Shown here in pieces: positions 5,529 through 8,094 of a stretch of DNA of 8,094 nucleotides. The DNA lies in NCBI GenBank assembly GCA_017542725.1, contig JAFXWR010000327.1, positions 1-8,094 on the forward strand, given 5' to 3'. Origin of the DNA: Lachnospiraceae bacterium (GTDB lineage Bacteria > Bacillota_A > Clostridia > Lachnospirales > Lachnospiraceae). Within the stretch, counting starts at the first letter, position 1. Each line of letters opens with the position of its first letter. Both the position numbers and the translations under genes were made by a program. The notes under the pieces were generated by a model. That model was not told where the DNA came from and ran no database searches. It saw only the letters and a program-made list of their open reading frames with translations.

Positions 5529-6449
5529 TTAATTTACTTTAAAATCAACTTTCACAGTCTTTACATCGCTGACCTTCTTGCCATCTACAAGTATTTCTTT
5601 TGCAAGTTCTGCAGCTTTTTCTCCTACAAGTCTATAATCTCTTTCTACCGCCACTTCGGCTCCTGCATTCTTATGACTTGTACCCATACCAAAGACTTCC
5701 TTGTTCGCTGCTTTAGCGGCATCTACCACTTCTTTTGCCTTACTGTCAACTATATTATCCGGTATAAGCGTGATGGCATCAACCTTTGGCAAGAGATTTT
5801 TAAGTGCGGCATTTACATCTTCTGATTTGTTGATTGCCACAGTGTAAATGTCTATGCCATAACTTGTCGCATAAAATTTAAAGTAATCTATAAAAAACTC
5901 TGAAAGACTACTTCCTGATGTGTATATAATTCCAAGTCTCTTTACATCTGTATAATTCTTCTGTATAAAATCAAGTTGCTCTTCAAAAAGTTGTGAGTCT
6001 ATGACACCAGTTAAATTTGATTTTGGATTGCCCTCTGCATCACAGTACCCTAGTCTCTCTGCATTTGACACTGCAAGGAATACTATGGGTGTCTTGTCAA
6101 AATTTTTCTTAATTGCCTCTGTGGCTGTCGTACCAATCGTAACTAATAAATCAGGATTTTTCTCTTTAAATGCATCTGCGATTTGTTTTGCATAACTTTC
6201 GTTACCTTTTGCATTTTCATAGTGATAAGTTACATTTATATCTTCCACAAGTCCCAAGTCTTTAAGTCCTACTACAAATCCTTTTCTCATCGCATCAAAC
6301 TCAGAATTTTCTACACTTGAACTTATGCAAATATTGTAGTTCTTGCTAACATCAAATGTCTTGGTGCCGACTTTTGCTTCTTTTTTGCCGCAGCTGCAAG
6401 TAATAATAACTAGTACTGCAACAATTATAATTGAAAACATTTTTTTCAT
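5529..6449 (-). CDS. Orphan ABC substrate-binding lipoprotein, TrpX / ABC_sub_bind family
   Basis: This 306-residue exported binding protein belongs to the ABC_sub_bind family (TrpX-like, two-lobed sugar-binding-protein-like fold). The family includes proteins implicated in tryptophan or other aromatic amino acid uptake, but ligands vary and I do not assign one. The signal peptide MKKMFSIIIVAVLVIITCSC has two cysteines; Cys20, preceded by Ser, is the more likely lipid site than Cys18. Family landmarks: DAMRKGFVVGLKDLGL (52-67), AKQIADAF (87-94), PDLLVTIGTTATEAI (99-113), TPIVFLAVSNA (120-130), NLTGVID (145-151), VKRLGIIYTSGSS (169-181) and AITLIPDN (225-232). The ATG follows GAAGGAG at 7 nt, a site overlapping the end of a repeat element. 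TrpY-like permease and TrpZ-like ATPase genes are absent on both sides: rny lies upstream and a strong terminator follows. It must use a distant transporter or have another role. Confidence 0.87.
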   Translation of the reverse strand: MKKMFSIIIVAVLVIITCSCGKKEAKVGTKTFDVSKNYNICISSSVENSEFDAMRKGFVVGLKDLGLVEDINVTYHYENAKGNESYAKQIADAFKEKNPDLLVTIGTTATEAIKKNFDKTPIVFLAVSNAERLGYCDAEGNPKSNLTGVIDSQLFEEQLDFIQKNYTDVKRLGIIYTSGSSLSEFFIDYFKFYATSYGIDIYTVAINKSEDVNAALKNLLPKVDAITLIPDNIVDSKAKEVVDAAKAANKEVFGMGTSHKNAGAEVAVERDYRLVGEKAAELAKEILVDGKKVSDVKTVKVDFKVN

Positions 6450-6457
6450 ATATGCTC

Positions 6458-6484
6458 CTTCGGGCTCGCAGTGCTCGCCCCTAC
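6458..6484 (-). repeat. GTAGGG-family palindromic element, unit C1
   Basis: This 27-nt element reads GTAGGGGCGA, a short middle, then GAGCCCGAAG in transcript sense. It can fold as GGGC-GA-GC-(ACT)-GC-GA-GCCC: two GC-rich helices separated by opposed GA/GA, a motif that can form tandem G-A pairs. Its ends match copy A (544-572). The final GAAG runs directly into GAG to make the GAAGGAG ribosome site of the TrpX-like gene. Confidence 0.7.
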
Positions 6485-6485
6485 A

Positions 6486-6511
6486 AGGGACGACAGAATG
6501 TCGTTCCCTAC
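6486..6511 (-). repeat. GTAGGG-family palindromic element, unit C2
   Basis: In transcript sense AGGGAACGACA, loop TTC, and TGTCGTCCCT form a 10-bp stem with one bulged A, preceded by GT. The entry GTAGGG is shared with the other elements but the interior (AACGACA) differs, so it looks like a second subtype. It is one base from unit C1 and four T from unit C3. Confidence 0.7.
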
Positions 6512-6515
6512 AAAA

Positions 6516-6540
6516 TAGGGCGGATTATATCCGCCCCTAC
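6516..6540 (-). repeat. GTAGGG-family palindromic element, unit C3 (possible weak terminator of rny)
   Basis: In transcript sense GGGCGGAT, loop ATA, and ATCCGCCC form a perfect 8-bp GC-rich stem, flanked by TAGG/TA that can extend it with a bulge. It is almost the same sequence as copy B at 4054-4080. The element begins 1 nt after the rny stop codon. The stem is followed by TATTTTG, a short T-rich run, so it may act as a modest intrinsic terminator for rny. The loop region contains TATAAT (6529-6524), a perfect -10 hexamer, though no good -35 lies upstream. Confidence 0.75.
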
Positions 6541-6541
6541 G

Positions 6542-8092
6542 TTATTTCGCTAGCTCTTGTGCGCGAGTTTCGCGAATTACATTTACTTTGATAGTTCCTG
6601 GATACTTAACCTGCTCTTCAATCTGCTTAGCTATGGCATGTGCCATTATAGTCATATCGTCTTCAGAAACTTTCTCAGGTATAACCATGATACGAACTTC
6701 TCTTCCAGCTTGAACTGCATAAGCCTTATCAACACCTTCGTAGCTATTAGTTATATCTTCAAGTTGTTTAATTCTCTGAGTATAAGTCTCAAGTATTTCT
6801 CTTCTTGCACCTGGGCGAGCAGCTGACATAGCATCTGCTGCACCTACTATAAATGCAATCGGACACTTTGGCTCTGTATCTCCGTGATGCGACTCTATAG
6901 CATTTAATACTTCAAACGATTCTTTATACTTCTTACAAATATCAAGACCTATCTGAACGTGTGTACCTTCTACCTCGTGGTCAATTGATTTTCCTATATC
7001 ATGGAGAAGTCCTGCACGCTTAGCAAGTTGTACATTTTCTCCAAGCTCTGATGCCATGATTCCAGAAAGTGTTGCAACTTCTATACTGTGAACTAAAGCA
7101 TTTTGTCCATAAGATGTTCTATAGTGCATTCTTCCAAGAAGTTTTATGATTTCAGGATTGAGTCCATGTATGCCAAGTTTCAAAACCGCCTCTTCGCCTT
7201 TTTGCTTTATAACTTGGTCAACTTCTTTTGTAGACTTCTCTACAAGCTCTTCTATACGAGTTGGATGAATTCTTCCATCAAGAACTAATTTCTCAAGTGA
7301 AAGTCTTGCTATCTCACGACGAACTGGATCGAAGCAAGAAAGAACTACTGTGTCTGGAGTATCATCAATTACTACTTCAACTCCTGTAAGTTGTTCTATA
7401 GATCTTATATTTCTACCTTCACGACCTATGATACGACCTTTCATCTCATCATTTGGAAGTGATACTGTAGACACTGTCGCATAAGATACATTTTCCATAG
7501 CGCACTTTTGCAATGTCTCAAGAACTAAATTCTTAGCATTTTTCTCAGCCTCGTCTTTGGCGATTTGTTCTTGTTCTTTTATGTAAAGTGCTGTATCTCT
7601 TTTGATGTCATCTTTTACTGCATTAAAGAGTTCTGTCTTAGCTTGGTCTCTTGTATAACCTGATATTCTTTCAAGTTCTTTCACTCTCTGTTCGTTTAAC
7701 TGATTTACAAGATTTTGTTTTTCAGCAATCTCTTTTTCTTTTTGCTCGATAACTTTTTCTTTTTGCTCAAGTTGCTCTAATTTCTTTTCAGATAACTCAT
7801 CTCTCTTAAGAGCTCTATTCTCTATCTCGGCAACTTCTTTTCTTCTCTCTCTTAACTCGTTTTCAAGTTCCGTCTTTTGCTTTAATATTTCTTCTTTTGC
7901 CTCAAGTAAAGCATTAACCTTGGTGCTCTCGGCCTTCTTAATAGCTTCGTCTAATAATGTTCTAGCCTTGTTCTCGGCTGAACCAATCTTTTCTAGTGCT
8001 GTTTTTTTCTCTATAGTTTTACCAGCATTAAATGCTAAAAATGCTGCAATGACAACAACTACTAAGGAGCCGATGATTATTCCTACTACCAT
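6542..8092 (-). CDS. rny: Ribonuclease Y
   Basis: This 516-residue membrane-anchored endoribonuclease initiates bulk mRNA decay and some operon processing in Bacillota. Domains in order: an N-terminal membrane anchor (about 2-22), a long charged coiled coil (about 25-195, rich in Glu, Lys and Gln), a KH RNA-binding domain with GRIIGREGRNIR (219-230), and an HD phosphohydrolase domain with H335, the HD pair H364-D365 in GLLHDIGKS, H402/H403 in SHHGD, and D420 in GAADAMSAARPGARRE. The C-terminal domain (about 435-516) contains the conserved AYAVQAGREVRIMV (457-470). Length matches typical RNase Y (about 520). The ATG at 8092 is only 2 nt from the window edge, so its ribosome site is unseen and a slightly upstream start cannot be excluded. 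The stop is followed 1 nt later by the first of three hairpin elements. Confidence 0.97.
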   Translation of the reverse strand: MVVGIIIGSLVVVVIAAFLAFNAGKTIEKKTALEKIGSAENKARTLLDEAIKKAESTKVNALLEAKEEILKQKTELENELRERRKEVAEIENRALKRDELSEKKLEQLEQKEKVIEQKEKEIAEKQNLVNQLNEQRVKELERISGYTRDQAKTELFNAVKDDIKRDTALYIKEQEQIAKDEAEKNAKNLVLETLQKCAMENVSYATVSTVSLPNDEMKGRIIGREGRNIRSIEQLTGVEVVIDDTPDTVVLSCFDPVRREIARLSLEKLVLDGRIHPTRIEELVEKSTKEVDQVIKQKGEEAVLKLGIHGLNPEIIKLLGRMHYRTSYGQNALVHSIEVATLSGIMASELGENVQLAKRAGLLHDIGKSIDHEVEGTHVQIGLDICKKYKESFEVLNAIESHHGDTEPKCPIAFIVGAADAMSAARPGARREILETYTQRIKQLEDITNSYEGVDKAYAVQAGREVRIMVIPEKVSEDDMTIMAHAIAKQIEEQVKYPGTIKVNVIRETRAQELAK

Positions 8093-8094
8093 AA

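Noticed and set aside
6458..6540. The three palindromes as a small CRISPR array
   Set aside because: The units are not identical repeats, spacers of 1-4 nt are far too short, and there are no cas genes.

Overview
The window is one compact, single-direction stretch of a low-GC genome (mid-thirties percent GC by eye). All eight genes lie on the minus strand, so transcription runs from high to low coordinates. Strong GGAGG-type ribosome binding sites, RNase Y, lipoproteins with short lipoboxes, an intrinsic terminator with a T run, and AT-rich codon use point to the Bacillota, most likely an anaerobic member of the Clostridia. The sequence does not allow a safe genus call.

Layout in transcription order. 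At 8092-6542 is rny, encoding the membrane-anchored endoribonuclease RNase Y. Next come three nearly abutting hairpin elements (6540-6458) that fill the gap to a gene for an orphan ABC substrate-binding lipoprotein of the TrpX/ABC_sub_bind family (6449-5529). That gene ends in a strong intrinsic terminator (5518-5486). A fresh promoter (about 5472-5445) and a short structured leader then start a complete branched-chain amino acid uptake operon: livJ (binding lipoprotein), livH and livM (permeases), livG and livF (ATPases), 5362-575. livH to livF are packed with an 11-nt gap, a 1-nt overlap and an 8-nt overlap. The only real gap, 133 nt between livJ and livH, carries a perfect 13-bp palindrome. 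Downstream of livF another palindrome leads into an unrecognised lipoprotein gene that runs off the left edge of the window.

How they work together: LivJ captures a branched-chain or similar amino acid outside the membrane, LivHM form the channel, and LivGF hydrolyse ATP on the inner face. The TrpX-like protein would need a permease encoded elsewhere, since none is seen beside it. RNase Y is a housekeeping mRNA decay enzyme and probably an unrelated neighbour.

The most interesting non-coding signal is a family of five short palindromes that all begin GTAGGG in the sense of transcription. They occur only in intergenic gaps, start 1-2 nt after stop codons in two cases, and in places contribute to or could mask ribosome binding sites. 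I see no phage, transposase, CRISPR, tRNA or rRNA, and no evidence of a wholly new protein system. No gene-free stretch exceeds 170 nt.
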